NCBI GenBank assembly: GCA_036346405.1
Contig: CM070563.1
Span: 26,721,600 to 26,785,599, forward strand
Direction of reading: 5' to 3'
Length of the DNA stretch: 64,000 nt
Origin: Phyllostachys edulis
Taxonomy: Eukaryota; Streptophyta; Magnoliopsida; Poales; Poaceae
How positions within the stretch are numbered: the stretch's first letter is position 1; every line of letters starts with the position of its first letter. The position numbers and the translations under genes were made by a program. Positions 45,750-59,100 of this stretch are shown here, piece after piece. The notes beneath the pieces are model-generated. The model had not been told where the DNA came from. It saw only the letters and a list, made by a program, of their open reading frames with translations, and did not search any database.

Positions 45750-45814
<65 letters not shown>
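45750..45814. repeat. (TA)n microsatellite, 65 bp
   Basis: An uninterrupted alternating TA run of about 32 units lies in the Helitron leader. The open frame spanning it is an artefact. Confidence 0.95.
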
Positions 45815-45815
<1 letters not shown>

Positions 45816-46014
45816 CGTATTATTTATCGTTTCCTTAACGCTTATCAGTAGAAACTGTAACAGATTCGGTCTTTAAGAACGTCTTTCCTGTTTTTTTTTA
45901 CTAATCCTATATCTTATATTATATTTATTCGTCTGTTTCGTGTTCTACTAATTAGTACTATTTGCTCATCTGAATCTCCCTCAATTTTAATCCCTTTTTT
46001 TCTTAGTTGCCGTG

Positions 46015-49000
46015 ATGGAAACCTCTTTATCCATACTACCATGCAAGCGAAAAAGTATGCTCTATTTACGTTACACTACAGTCTCTGTCAATTTTTTCTT
46101 TTGTTAGTCACCAAAAAAAACCTAAGCAAACAAAACTATAAACAGGATATGGATACTTTCCTATTATAGACCCTTCTACTGCAATGAGGAACCGTGCACA
46201 TCGCCGTCACATAATAGTCTCGCGTTGCACCAGCCATTTAGGTAATTGCTTCCTCTTCTCTTCTCTGGATCGTTTAGCTATAATAATCTCCTTTCCTTTT
46301 TCGTATCTCTTCATCTACTTTTTCCAAACATCATCTCCCAAATTCCTACTATACGATACTACCTCTCCCATTTCTGTTTACTTACTTCGCTAATAGTATA
46401 TTTAACTTACCTACATTCTCAGATCCTACAAATGATCTACTTGTGTCGCTTGACTCATCGCTCTTGCCCAGCGATTATATATTCTCCCTAAAAGGTGTTC
46501 TCATTTTCTCCTTATACATGCTTATTTTTTTTTCATATTGTTTCTTATCCTATATTTATCTGTCTTTTCGCTTTTTTCTTTAGCATCTTACTCGGGAAGG
46601 TCAAGGTACGGTTCACCAGATTATGAATGTTCAAACTGTCGTGCTGTTTTTTGGTTCCAAGAAAGAGTCCGTTCTCTTTCATCTACTAGGCAAAGACGCA
46701 TGATATATAATCTCTGTTGTAAGGGTGGTAGAATCTGAATTCCTCCTTTCAGAAAACCTCCACCTCTTTTAGCTTCTTTAATGGACTTATCTACTAATCA
46801 TCATTCTAATTCATTCCGCCGTAAGATTCGACAATATAACTGCCTTTTTGCTTTCACTTCTATGGGAGCTTCTGTTGATCGTTCATACAATACCGGTGGT
46901 GGCCCACCAATCTTTAGAATAAATGGTCAGGTACACCATCGAATAGGAACTCTCTTGCTTGAACCAGGTCAACCACCAAAATTCGCTGAACTTTACATTT
47001 ATGATACCGACAACGAAGTCGCAAATAGAATCTGTGCCTTGTACACACATGATAACAGTACAGAAGAACTTGATCCTGACATAGTAGCCTCTCTGATAGA
47101 CATGCTAGATGAACATAATCCTCTGGTGAAACAATTTAAACTAGCAAGAGATCGCTTAGTCGGTTATGAAAATGAACGACTATATATCCGCATTATTGCT
47201 CCTGTTGAAGGTGATACCCCTCAATATAATCTACCATCAGTTGATCAGCTAGCTGCACTGATAGTTAGTGATTTTTCACTAGCTAGCCCATCACGTGATA
47301 TTATTATCCACGATAGATCATCAGGCCTCCAACGCATCTCATCATTGCACCCCGCTTTTATGGCATTACAATATCCTATTTTGTTTCCATATGGTGAGCG
47401 TGGATTCCAGCTAGGCGTTGCACATAGCTCAACTTCCCATAGTTGCTCTAGCAAACGTGATAAAATGACTATGCAAGAGTACTATTGTTTTTTTTTGTCA
47501 CTATCGGAAAAACATGCATAATCCATATCTATCCTACGGTTTACTATCTGCGCAAATAAAGATCGATGCTCGTGCATCCATTGATGAATGTCGTTTAGCA
47601 TTTATTAGGCGCTCTCAAGACCAATTTAGATCTGAAAATTTTCAAGGTATTACAGATGCAGTTAGCTCAGGCTGTATAGACGCAAATGCTCTAGGGAAAA
47701 AAAACTATTTTACCTTCCAGCTTTATTGGTGGCCGTCGATATATGCAAGAAAACTATCAGGATGCTATAGCTATCTGCCGTGTTCATGGACCACCTGATT
47801 TATTTACAACTTTTACATGCAATCCTAAATGGCCTGAAATTTGTTTAGCTCTTTCACTAGAACCTAGTCAAAAAATTATTGATAGACCTGATATCGCTGT
47901 TAGAGTCTATAACATGAAACTCAATGAATATCTCTCTGACATAATAGAAGGTCGTGCATTTGGTCCAGTCAAGGCAGGTAAGTCTCTCATACTAGACTTA
48001 CACATCTGTTTTCCATATAGCCTCTCATCTTTTTTCCTATAGTATTATTAACCATATAATATATTTTCTTTCATGTTTCGTTTATATTTCTTTGCCAGTC
48101 CTCCATACTGTCGAGTTCCAAAAGAGAGGCTTACCACATGCACATATCCTACTGTGGCTAACAGGTGACCATAGAGAAATTAGCCCAACTCTTATTGATT
48201 CATTTATAAGTGCTGAAATTCCAGATCAGTCTATAGACCCTTTAGGCTATGCTTTGGTAACTGAATTCATGACGCATGGACCGTGTGGAATCCTTAACGA
48301 AAAATGCCCTTGCATGAAAAAAGGAAAGTGTTCAAAGAATTATCCAAAAAAACATCAAGAACAGACCAGTATTGACTCTAATGGTTTTCCACTCTATAAA
48401 CGATCAGATAATAGCCGCTATGTTATCAAAAATGGCTCGAAACTTGACAACATATGGATAGTGCCTTACAATATGTCTATACTTAAGAAATTTCAAGCTC
48501 ATATAAATGTTGAATGGTGTAACAAAACAAAGATCTTGAAATACTTATTTAAATACGTCACAAAAAGTCCTGATCAGTCAAAAATTCTCTTCAAAAAAAT
48601 CCATCCAAACGATATCAGTAATACATCTACTATTAATCCTCCTATAGACGAAATCAAAGAATATCTAGATTGTCGCTACATATGTGAACAAGATGCCTTA
48701 TGGAGAATATATGGATATGACATTCATACTAAAATTCCTGTTGTAGAACGCTTACCAGTGCATATGCCAAACATGAATCTGATACAGTTCCGTTCCAATT
48801 CAAATCTATCAAATATTGTATCCAATGATTTCTCAAAACAAACAATGCTCACTGAATGGTTCATAACAAACCAAAGAAATCCACATTCTCGATCTTTAAC
48901 TTACTGTGAGTTTCCAACTAGATGGTCTTGGGATACCACTTCTAGATCATGGTCACCACGAAAAAGAGGACGTAAGATTGGTAGAATTTACTACGTTCAC

Positions 49001-51001
49001 CCTTCGAATGGAGAACTCTACTATTTAAGAATGCTTCTTATGATTGTTCAAGGTGCCACATGCTATGCCGATATTAGAACACATGATTCAAAAATCTTTC
49101 TACCTTTAAACAAGCATGTGCTTCACGAGGATTAATAGGTGATGACATTGAATGGTATCATGCTTTTGACGAATCTTTATGTTCAGCCAGTGGCCCACAA
49201 CTTAGACGTTTATTCGTCACTATATTTATCTTTTGTCATGTTGGAGATGAAAGAAATTTTTTTAACACATACTGGAAAGAACTAGGAGATGACTTACAGT
49301 ACCGCACTAGACTTGCACTGCATAATCTAGATTATATTATTCCTGAATCAGTGCTTCAAAATATGCTTCTTGAAGAACTTGCTACCGCTTTTATTACAAA
49401 TGGATCAAACATATCTAACTTTGATCTACCTTCTGCAGCATATAACGTAGAAAGACTATCTGAAAATAGACTCATTCAAGAAGAACTATCTTATGATACA
49501 GATTATCTTACGCTAGAAGTATCGCAGCTATTCGCTCAACTTAATAGCGATAAAAAAAAGGCTTATACATCCATTGTTAATTCTGTTCTTAGTAATTCGC
49601 CATCTTTTTACTTTGTGTCTGGTTTTGGTGGAACTGGAAAAACTTTTCTTTGGACCGCAATTACTAACGCTTTACGAGCTCAAAAAAAATTGTTTTAACT
49701 GTTGCATCTTCAGGTGTTGCTTCACTTCTTTTGCCAGGAGGCCGAACAGCCCATTCAAGATTCAAAATACCTCTGCAACTTTATGAAAACACACTCTGTG
49801 ATATAAAACGAGGCACAATACTAGCTGAATTGATTACACAGACTTCTTTAGTATTTGGGATGAGGCCTTGATGATGAATAGGAAATGCTTAGAGGCTTTA
49901 GATGCCACTTTCAGAGATATTTTATCTATTAATAACCCTTCTCTTGCATCTGTTCCCTTTGGTGGTAAAATTATCGTCCTAGGAGGTGATCTTAGACAGA
50001 TTCTACCAGTTATTGAAGGAGGGACTCGAGCACAGATTATAGATGCTACAATCATGCATTCACCTCTATGGCATTACGTACAGATCTTACATCTAACAAT
50101 AAACATGCGTCTTAATAGTGGCTCTTCAACAGTAAACAGTACAAACAGTAGATCAATATTCAGCCAGTGGCTACTGGATCTCGAAGATGGTACACTGCCA
50201 ACAACTACTCATGAAAATGAACGTGATAGCACTTGGATTGAAATACCAGAAGACCTTATCAACACCAGTAATGACAAGATTGCTGCAATTGTATATGCTG
50301 TGTACCCAGATTTTCTTACAAACTATAAAAATCCTATATATCTAAGTGAACGTGCTATCTTAGCACCTACAAATGAGGTCGCAGATGAAATAAATTCTCA
50401 TGTTCTATCTATGTCTCCAGGTAATATCATTGAATACCTAAACTGTGATTCAATAGAAACCTCAAGCGATACAGTAAATGAAGCAAATATGTTCTATCCA
50501 GTCGAGTTCCTCAATACGATCTCTATTAACAATTTCCCTCAACATAAGTTATCGCTCAAAATTGGCTCTCCTATTATACTTCTTAGAAATCTTAGTCAAA
50601 CCAATGGCCTATGTGATGGTACACGCTTAATTATACGCCAATTGCTACAGCATGTTATTGAAGCTGTTATTATAACCGGCTCACATGCTAAAGACATCGT
50701 GTATATTCCAAGAATTGTCCTCACAAATCGAGACCACAAATGGCCTTTTGTTCTCAAAAGACGCCAATTCCCAGTTCGCCTATCTTACGCAATGACCATC
50801 AATAAAAGCCAAGGTCAAACACTAGCCTTGGTTGGTCTATACCTTAAAAAACCTGTTTTCGCCCATGGTCAACTATATGTTGCTGTTTCCCGCGCCACCT
50901 CTAGAGAATCCCTAAAAATCTTGATCGAAAACGATAAAGGAGAGTGTGACTCACATACTAAAAATATCGTATTCAAAGAGATATTCCAATCGCTATTATA
51001 G
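46015..51001 (+). pseudogene. Helitron Rep-helicase (RepHel), disrupted
   Basis: Best gene model: ATG 46015, exons 46015-46054, 46146-46241, 46422-46494, 46584-47977 and 48099-51001, all with GT-AG introns in compatible phases. N-terminal zinc-finger-like YECSNCRAVFW (about 46620) precedes the Helitron_like_N region (GRRYMQENYQDAIAICRVHG). The HUH motif is in KRGLPHAHILLWL (about 48124-48160) and the paired tyrosines in YLFKY (48542-48556). PIF1-type helicase follows: Walker A GGTGKT (49627-49644), Walker B WDEA (about 49856), and GQLYVAVSRAT (about 50868). The protein nicks and unwinds DNA for rolling-circle transposition. Disruptions: TGA near 46736 and frame changes near 47500, 47700, 49095, 49690 and 49855, several at homopolymers. 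Confidence 0.9.
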
Positions 51002-51311
51002 GTATATCTCATCTAAACTTCCCTTACTAATTTCTTTACCCTTTCAACAATTCATTGCACAGCGTCATCATAGCGCACTGCATTTGTCCTGTATCATCAA
51101 TCTTACCTCTTGCTACACGCTATATATTAGTACATTACTCAAAATAAATAAAAAACTTATCTATAGTTTCGTGTATAGCATTACTACTTTAAATCATGCC
51201 TATGTTTATTCTGTTTACTACATCTTCTATCATACCACACCTCTCCAAATAGCTATTACCCAGACTAACATTTTTTAATTCATTCTTTCATTATTCTTTT
51301 AGCAGCTACAG

Positions 51312-54300
51312 ATGGCACATGCTCTACTCAACCAGCTAAATCCAACCAGCCGCCAATGGACTATCTGTGTTAGAATCTCACATCTCTGGCACTATCGCCG
51401 AGGCAGTGATACAGGCCCAATTGATCATACTGATTTGGTCCTCATTGATGAGCAGGTACTGTACATGTCTATACACCCTCAAAAAAATTGTTCTGCATAA
51501 CTCATTTTTCTCTCTCATTCACTACAGTCAAATAAAAAAACTTAATACAGTGCCTAACTTCTATGCAGGGAAATCACATCTATGCTGAGATTCCAACGGA
51601 CCATGTTGAAAGATTCATAGACCGCCTACAGGAGGGCAGAATATATGTGCTTACGAAATTCATCGTTAGTCAGCCCAAAAAAGCATTCAAACCAGTTCAG
51701 GCATCTTTTATGATTTGGTTTACAAGACATACCTCTCTTGAAGAAAAAACATATATGCCAAGTAATTTCCCAAAATGGACATATAATCCAGTTCCAATCA
51801 CTCAGATTCCACCCCCTAGCAATTCACCTGAATACTTTGTCGGTAAGTACTTCTAATTTTTTTTATCTCATGTTCAACCAAACCAGTCTGACATATTTTA
51901 CAGATACGAACTGCTATTCAGACTTACTAGATCATACCCATTTATTTAATCATTCCACGTTAACAATCCAAATTTTTACACTCTAATATATTTTACTGCT
52001 ACGTAACAGATGTTTTGGGAATTATCTCTGCGATTACTGATATAGAACATATCCAGACTTCATCACGTCCAGAACCTTCGTTAAAAAGAACTATCTACAT
52101 TCGTGATGCCAGGTATATATATATGTCCACACCAAAAAAAATAAATACTATTCTAACAGCTATTACCTCTTTCTGTACGTATCTAATTTTTTTTACTATC
52201 AACGTAAACAGTGACCACGAAATCAAACTAGATATGTGGGGTGAGTGCGCCACAAGATTCGACCCCAACAACATACAGTCAATCGGTCAAAAAGAACCTA
52301 TCATCGCAATTTTTGTTGGTACTTTACCTAAAACATTTAAAGGTAAAATAGTCAAATAAAACATACCCTGTGCTTATAGTACTACTGCAATTTTTCATCC
52401 ATAATATATGCTTACAGTAGCTATATCATATTACTCTTTCTCAGAATCTTACAAAGACAAAATAAAATCCTTTCACACATACACAGGTCAACCAACACTG
52501 AGCGGAAACACAGCTTGCAGATGGTACATAAACGAAGACATACCAGAAATTAATACACTGTGTCACAGGTATTATTTCTCACTTTTACCATACAACATCA
52601 TATCCCTTATTCTACATATGCTCTCCAATATATAAATACTCACTTCCATAAATTACATTTTCACATTACAGTGTTCAGTCCAGATTCGTACCACTAAAAA
52701 CTATACAAGGCCCTACACAGGCAATTTCACAATCAGCAAAACAGATGTCTATAGAGGACAAAACTGTTCAAGAACTCCTTGACCTTGACCTCTTTGACTC
52801 TGAGGTACACTATTTACAGTTCTCTATACTTAAATTCCTCATTTTTTCATGCACATTGCACATTCTTACTCTTCACCAAATACATTCTATTACAGGCCAT
52901 GTCCTTTGCATGTACTGTTACCGTTACAAGCCTATCACCAGGGCAACGATGGTGGTTTCCTTCAGGCCTCCTCCGTCACAAAACATCAATACCAACTGCC
53001 CAAATTTTATAAATGCTCGACCCAAATCAGACATCAACCGATGCAGAACCCAAGTAAATTTCACTATTGGAAACTTCAGTAATTTCCTTTATCCTCTACA
53101 GTATTTACTACAATGTATTTCTTACCTAACATGTGCTTATTCTATAACAGATATCGCATCTCTCTATTGGCCTCAGATGGCACTGCTGAAGCAGAATTTG
53201 TCCTCTTTGGAAAAATAGGTCAACAACTCATCCAAAAACCAATTCTGCAATTACTTCGTGTAGATCGACCTATCAATGAACCTATCCATCAAATGGTCAC
53301 TGCTGCTCGTGCAACTCAACAAACACCAAGTGCGATTGCAGCAGTTGTGACACAAAAATACAGATTCTATGTATCCATAACCGAAAAAAGCTTCCTACGC
53401 AAACAACCTTCTTTCCAGGTCCATAGAATCATTACTTACTTCGGCAGACAACTCCATTCACCCCTTTTTGACACTACCTATACACCCTCACAAACAATGA
53501 GCTCAAGATATTTAGCTTATCCTCAACAAACCGTTACAACAGATTCCAGAACAGCATCAATCCAAGACTATAGACAACACTCATCTATATCAACAGAACA
53601 GCAACTGCCTCAGGCCACTACCTTAGAGGTAACAATACACTTAGTCTTTTCTTACCGTGAACACAATCAGATACAATCAAATTTGTTGCTAATCTTGCCT
53701 CTCTAGCTAATAAATACCTTCTACAGTTCACACAAAAAAAGTATCGTTTACTACACAAAAAAAAGGCCTTTTCTCCTCCTATAATAACTACTTCAAGCAC
53801 ACAAAAAACAGAAAAAAAACGCTCCATATTACCCTAGCTGTGTATATTCAACAGAATCAAATCCACACTATTTACCAACCAAACAACTTACATATATCAA
53901 GTTAGTTTTTTGCTTTTATCTAATCCTAACAGCTTAACTATTCCTATCTCTAAGATTGACGATGAACATCCCCAGACAACACCAGTTTCAGTGATTAAAC
54001 AAACTGCATCAAGGATCGCTTCTTTAAGGTATCATTGTTTAACGCATTCCATTCAGATTTAGGACTGTCAGTCCCACAATCTATCATATGTTCTTATCCA
54101 AACTACAACTACTAATTCAATTCATATTAGCTGCAGTGATAAAATCAGTGCTCCAACACATAATGTTCGAAAAAACCTCTCTACTGACTACGAAGCTTCA
54201 GCCAGCCCAATTGCTACACAGGTATGCAAAAAAATAGACCCAAAAAAACGCTTTTTAGTACCTCAGTAACACCATTCTCCCTAACTACATAATAATACAG

Positions 54301-55029
54301 CCCTTTCATATCACTTTCAGCAAAAAAAAAAAGGTCTCTACCAACTATACAAATTTTCCTAAATCATCCCTATAGTGCAAAAAAAAATATATATTACACC
54401 ATATCTGTTCATTATGCAGAACTACACACAACTATAAAAACAGTATGCTACTACATAACTTTCATATTATATATATACTAACAAAACAAGCTTCAAACGA
54501 AAAAGGGATCCATTCTATGCTTATACAGACACCTACTATATGCTCAGTTCCAACACAACTTTAAGATTGCTTACATATGCTAGCTTATCACTATGTCTTA
54601 CATTTTTACATGTACATCTTACGTCTCTTCTAAATACAGATACAATAGCACCAGAAAAAGGCTGCAAAATCCATGTCAACACCAGATCAGCCTCCAACAT
54701 CTCTGGCTAAAAGGTATATATGTACCATCTCAATAACATAACACCACTAAAAACATATACAACTCATACTATATATATCGCTACAGAAAATTAATACTTA
54801 CTGTGGTACATTATATTCATACGTCATCTACCCCAACACCTCAGATCACATTACTATACGTTTCACACAACAACCTACATAGTCCATTAAAAAAGAATCA
54901 TTCATTATTTCCTTCCCTATCATAATTTAACATGTTTACTTTCCTAGATCTTTATCGCCACCTGCACAAAGCGGAAATGACCCACCAGCAAAAAAAACTC
55001 GATCATCTGCCAAGAAAACTACTGAATGA
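51312..55029 (+). pseudogene. Helitron RPA1-like single-strand DNA-binding protein
   Basis: A multi-exon gene 310 bp after RepHel. Visible exons with GT-AG borders: 51312-51455 (MAHALLNQLNPTSRQWTICV), 51569-51842 (GNHIYAEIPTDHVERF), 52010-52112, 52212-52342 (LDMWGECATRFDP), about 52446-52568, 52672-52804, 52896 to about 53050, and 53151-53628 (LLASDGTAEAEFVLFGKIG). Short exons follow to the stop at 55027-55029 after a basic SSAKKTTE tail. The domain order is N-terminal OB fold, DNA-binding OB folds, then the zinc-ribbon OB fold, as in RPA70. In the zinc ribbon, PSGLLRHKTS replaces the expected Cys-x2-Cys, and a TAA near 52997 truncates the frame. Plant Helitrons commonly carry such genes, presumed to protect single-stranded intermediates. 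Confidence 0.82.
53880..54950 (+). other. AT-rich intron-dominated 3' part of the RPA gene
   Basis: Mostly intron-like AT-rich sequence with a few candidate micro-exons (for example ACCAGTTTCAGTGATTAAAC near 53980 and TCCATGTCAACACCAGATCA near 54675), each bordered by AG and GT. The reading phase cannot be followed with confidence by eye. Confidence 0.45.
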
Positions 55030-55542
55030 TCTCCCTACTCTGCTTACCCACAACACAACAAGTATACTTTTCAAATATTCACATATCAAAAAAATATAAT
55101 CCATGCTGACCACTCCTTCATGCAGGTACTACATCTTTTGGAACCACCACAACAGACGCTGCTTGCAAACAACGCCTTGTGCCTTTATTCAACCTTCTAA
55201 ACACTCCTATGTAGATATTGTACATTTCACCGACCACCTAGACTAGAATGCTACTCTACGGACCCTGTTTTGTAAACAGTATTATCCCGCCTAAATCTGT
55301 CACTAACTTCGCCTTATGTATACAGAAACCTACGCTGCTTAATTACTATGCTCTATGGATGTCTACATCTCGCAGAACTCCACAAATTCCATCAGTTTCT
55401 ATGAACATATATACAGATGCTTTTCATGTCTGTTCTGTAACTCGCACTATCTCTTTATTCCGTAGCATACTGCACTCACCTACTTAAATAGGCAATCAAA
55501 TTTCAATATCTGACTACAATCCTTCGAACCACACCATTAACA
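55030..55542 (+). other. Helitron 3' non-coding region
   Basis: Sequence between the RPA stop and the terminal hairpin. The 79-codon frame at 55248-55487 shows no recognisable domain and is taken as chance. Confidence 0.5.
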
Positions 55543-55572
55543 CCCGCGCTATGTGCGCGGGTTATCTTCTAG
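55543..55572 (+). other. Helitron 3' terminal hairpin and CTAG end
   Basis: The perfect inverted repeat CCCGCGC/GCGCGGG with a 5-nt loop lies 7 nt before CTAG. This is the termination signal for rolling-circle transposition. The next base is T, as expected for insertion at an AT dinucleotide. Confidence 0.93.
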
Positions 55573-56198
55573 TAATTAATAATGTTCCAAGCAGAAACAA
55601 AGTTGACATGGTTTATCTTTTTCACTGGACAAGGTGGGACTCAAAGCAACAAGATCAGAGTACTATGGGTAAATCATATCTCCTGAGCATGGAAAGGTAG
55701 CAAGAAGCGTCCGAGGTGTACAACATACTACAGAACACCTTTCCTTGTAAAACTCGTCTATAAGTCCAACTCTAGCACAATAAGGGTAAAAAACCACGAA
55801 GAATAGGGATACTTGTGGTATGAACTCACAGTTGGTAGCGGTATCTCTGTAGCAAATCAAGTCTAGAATCCACATCATCACCACCCTTGAGCGAAATTTC
55901 ACATATTACAGCCAAAAGATAAGCTACGATTCTCAGCAATGAAGAATCCATCATACGATAATCCAAAATGTCTTGTGTCCTTTTTCATACTAAACACACG
56001 AAGATGTAATATTGATGCACAATCCATAATCCTATATGGCATGAGGATTACTTTTTAATAAATAAGAATGGCAAATACCTGAAGTATACCCATCAACCAT
56101 ATTTTTGTAATATCAACACCAAAAGTGAGACCGTGGACGCCATGAAAAAACCACCAGCATAAAGTAGCAGCACATAAACTGAAATTAGATGTCTCATG
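55573..56198. other. CACTA3 interior between Helitron and gypsy B
   Basis: 626 bp of sequence resuming the AT-rich composition seen left of the Helitron. The minus-strand frame at 55902-55663 shows no known domain. TCATG at 56194-56198 is the likely left target duplication of gypsy B. Confidence 0.45.
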
Positions 56199-59100
56199 TG
56201 TCACATCCCCAGATTAATAAAGAGAATTACTATGCATCTCATGACCATGCATTATTGTTTTCAAGCATTTGCATTATTTATTGCACTTGAAAAATCTTAA
56301 ACAAAGTTAAACCTACAACTCAATTATAAGCTCCAAAAGAAAAACAAGAACAAAAACTCTTGTTCACCTTATGGAAATAATTTATTCAAATACTAGAACT
56401 AGTATAATGATTTTAAATAAATTTTCCCAAATTTTTGGGACTGGTTTAGACCCTAAGAAAATTCAAACACAATTTAATGACCTACATTAAGTTTGAATTT
56501 AAATTATACACTATATGTCATGAACAGTAAGGTTCAATAATTTTTATGGATACTAGACCTTCCTAGGAAACCCTGTGATTTATTTCACATTTTTAGGAAA
56601 TGTATTTCTATTTTTAAACCTCTGGTCAAAGTGGTAGTTTGGAATTCAAATTCAGTCAAATATTAGACTTAGCCCTACACTATTCCTTGGGCTTGAGTCC
56701 GACTTGGCGAACTGACTTAGCCAAACCAACTAACAGCACTGTGTGTGGGCCGTCTGATGAGAAGTCAACCGTCCAGATTTTGTAACCGTTCGGATCAGTC
56801 CAAACCCCCTTTTAATCTGAGCCGTCCAAATCACAATCTAATGGACCACGCTGACCAGGTTGAGCCCAACCGCCTCATTGCACCAACTACACCACCCTCC
56901 GACTCGCTCTGCGTTGAGATGCTGACGGCACGGGCCCGCCTATAAGGGCTGTCTTTCTCCTCGCGCTGGCGTTCACGCAGAAGAACCGCGCCACATTACG
57001 GCCAAGCTCTACATCGTGCCCGGGACGCCGTCAATCCACCGCACAAACCAGCCAATCCAAGGCATCGCCACTCAACGGCGTTCCCATTTCTGTCTTCTTT
57101 TCGGATTAAAAAGGACTATTCACCGTCCCATTGCCATCTTGGTAAGCTATCCCTCGATTACTTTCATCCACACCATCTACACCACCCACTGAAGTCTTCT
57201 CTACCTCCATTTCTCGGTGTTGTTGCCCAGGGAGCTCTCTCCTCATGGAGCTTGCTGTCGCCGTCGCCATTACCGTGGCCAACCCACCCCCAAGCTCCTC
57301 CGGTCTCTCCTTAACCTCGGTAAGCTTCAGTGTACCTCGCTTTACCTTATGCGCGCGCTTGTTTGAACACCGCAGAGCTTAACATGCACATGCACGTACA
57401 CCGTGGGGGCGCTACTGCCCATGTCCGGCTCACCGCCGTAATAGGTCGGCTCAGCCGCCGCCACCACTACCAAGAGGTGCGCGTAGTTATCGTGGTTCCA
57501 ATCATACCCTTGGCTCGCACCGCCGTGGCTGTGAACACCGGCGAGGCTCCGGTGAAACCAGCACCCTCTTGTCGGACACGCCGACAAATTCCTATAGCGG
57601 AGCCATTAGGCCTTAAACACGGTGATTAGGCATTAATTGCAGATCTTTGTCGGAAATCTTGGTGGTTAGCTGCATAATGGTTGGCCATAAGAGTATGACA
57701 TGTGGGCCCCACGCATAAGTGCATAGTGATCTGGCCGATGAACCTGTGGACCGGACTCATGGACCCTCGGTCCATGCACTATGCAATGGATCGTGTCTAT
57801 GACCCTTGGGCCCCACATGTCAGTTCTAGTTGATAAATCCGAGTTAAAAGGAAAACTCACTATTCATCGGGCCCGCCTGGTCGGGATCATGCTAGAATAG
57901 CTCCTGGTAAGAAAAATAATAAGGACATTAGAAATTCGAAATGAATTATTTGCACACTTTAAAATATGTATAGCTTTAAAAATACATAACTAATTCATCT
58001 CAACTCCAAAATGGATGAAACCACTTCTGATAATTTTCATTTCTAGTGAACTTTATATTAAAATTGGTTTCAAACATGTCTCTATAGAAGAGAGTATTAT
58101 TTTGGAGATTGATCCATTAACACTATTATTTTTACAAAAGGAAATGCTGATAACTTTAGAAATTCATAACTAAATCATGAAAACTCCAATTGAAGCAAAC
58201 TCAACTGTTTTGGACTTGTATTAATATTCTATATTTATCCATATAATCCTTTGTCCCACTACTGTTCTACAAATTTTGCCCAAATAATTAAATTACATGA
58301 ACAGTAACCGAATTGATTTAATCTGGATTTTCTTGAAAGCTGATTTTCGAACGTTAATAACTCTCACATACTAAATCCAAATGGAATAATTCTTTCACCT
58401 AAATTCATCTAAAATCATGACTTAACTACTGTAAAAAAATCATGCATTTTTGAGCATTTTCAATTTTGAGGTATTTCCCGGGGCTTATTCGATATTGTAT
58501 TTATATAGATTCCAAGCCTATCGATATTAACTCCTACGCTACTGAGAGTGAGCAGCTAATCTTTCAGCAAGGCAAGCATCATTTGAACTTTCTTTTGCAT
58601 CATATTTGATCCCAGTTTTGCTAAGTTAGTGCAATGATAATTGCTTGCATGCTATTTTGATAATGTCGCTGTTTTTATGATGTGTAGACTAGTTATCTCC
58701 TATTCATTGAGGTTACCCTTGAATTATTCCAGTACCACATGCTTGAGTTAGGATGGTTGAAATATATTGTTCGGGCTTGCTTAGCCATGCAAGTCTAGAA
58801 CCGGTAGCTAATTGTTAGGAATAACCCGACAATTATGGGATAAACACAACTATCATTATATGCTTTTGTTTCAAATCTTCGTATCTGTTTTATGAGTTAA
58901 ATTTTATCATTTTAATTGAGCTTTTGTTCTGGACAAGTGATGGTTAGTGATGGTGTCTTTGTGCACGAGCTTGGGTAAGTGATGGACTTGTCTGGGCAAT
59001 TAAGGACCGAACTTTGGGTACCTGCGGTTCAAGCAAAACTCGTGCTATCACACGTGGCGTATGGGCGCTTCTTGGTTAAGTAAGGGGTTGGTATTGTTGA

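Larger units (their letters stand above)
44338..46014 (+). other. Helitron 5' region: GC-rich segment, leader, duplications
   Basis: 44345-44630 is GC-rich, unlike the rest of the element, and codes for nothing I recognise; it may be captured host sequence or the Helitron promoter. From 44668 a unit of about 102 bp (TTTTTTCCTTTTGTTCCGTG to TTCCTATCTTGCGCT) is duplicated in tandem (about 44668-44769 and 44770-44871). Pyrimidine-rich leader sequence follows, with repeated GTACGTTACTACCGTATGT units (45201-45410). A (TA)n microsatellite is listed separately. No protein is supported here. Confidence 0.55.
44338..55572 (+). mobile_element. Helitron, autonomous type (RepHel plus RPA)
   Basis: The 3' end is clear: a perfect 7-bp GC hairpin CCCGCGC-TATGT-GCGCGGG (55543-55561), then TTATCTTCTAG ending at 55572, followed by T. 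This is the CTRR terminus plus hairpin of plant Helitrons inserted at A/T. The 5' end is less certain; sequence changes abruptly at TCTCTCAAGAAAG (44338), the best candidate for a TC start. Gene content, an HUH Rep-helicase gene followed by an RPA1-like gene on the same strand, is that of autonomous plant Helitrons. It inserted into CACTA3. Confidence 0.85.
41842..56198. mobile_element. CACTA3: left end of a third CACTA-type element (right end not in window)
   Basis: CACTACACCATGG begins at 41842, exactly where the gypsy A reading frame is cut; the left flank TTA (41839-41841) would be the target duplication. Within the first 400 bp, CAGTTAAGTGCCCTAGAT and CCCCGACAGTTAG-type words recur about ten times, a subterminal repeat cluster unrelated to those of CACTA1/2. 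A Helitron (about 44338-55572) and gypsy B (from 56199) are nested inside it. No matching TAGTG terminus or transposase is visible, so the class assignment rests on the terminus and repeats. Confidence 0.55.

Noticed and set aside
45593..45838. 81-codon frame with an Ile-Tyr repeat
   Set aside because: It is a translation of the (TA)n microsatellite.
57330..57629. 99-codon frame in the gypsy B LTR
   Set aside because: It lies in the GC-rich LTR leader with an antiparallel frame on the other strand; no domain.
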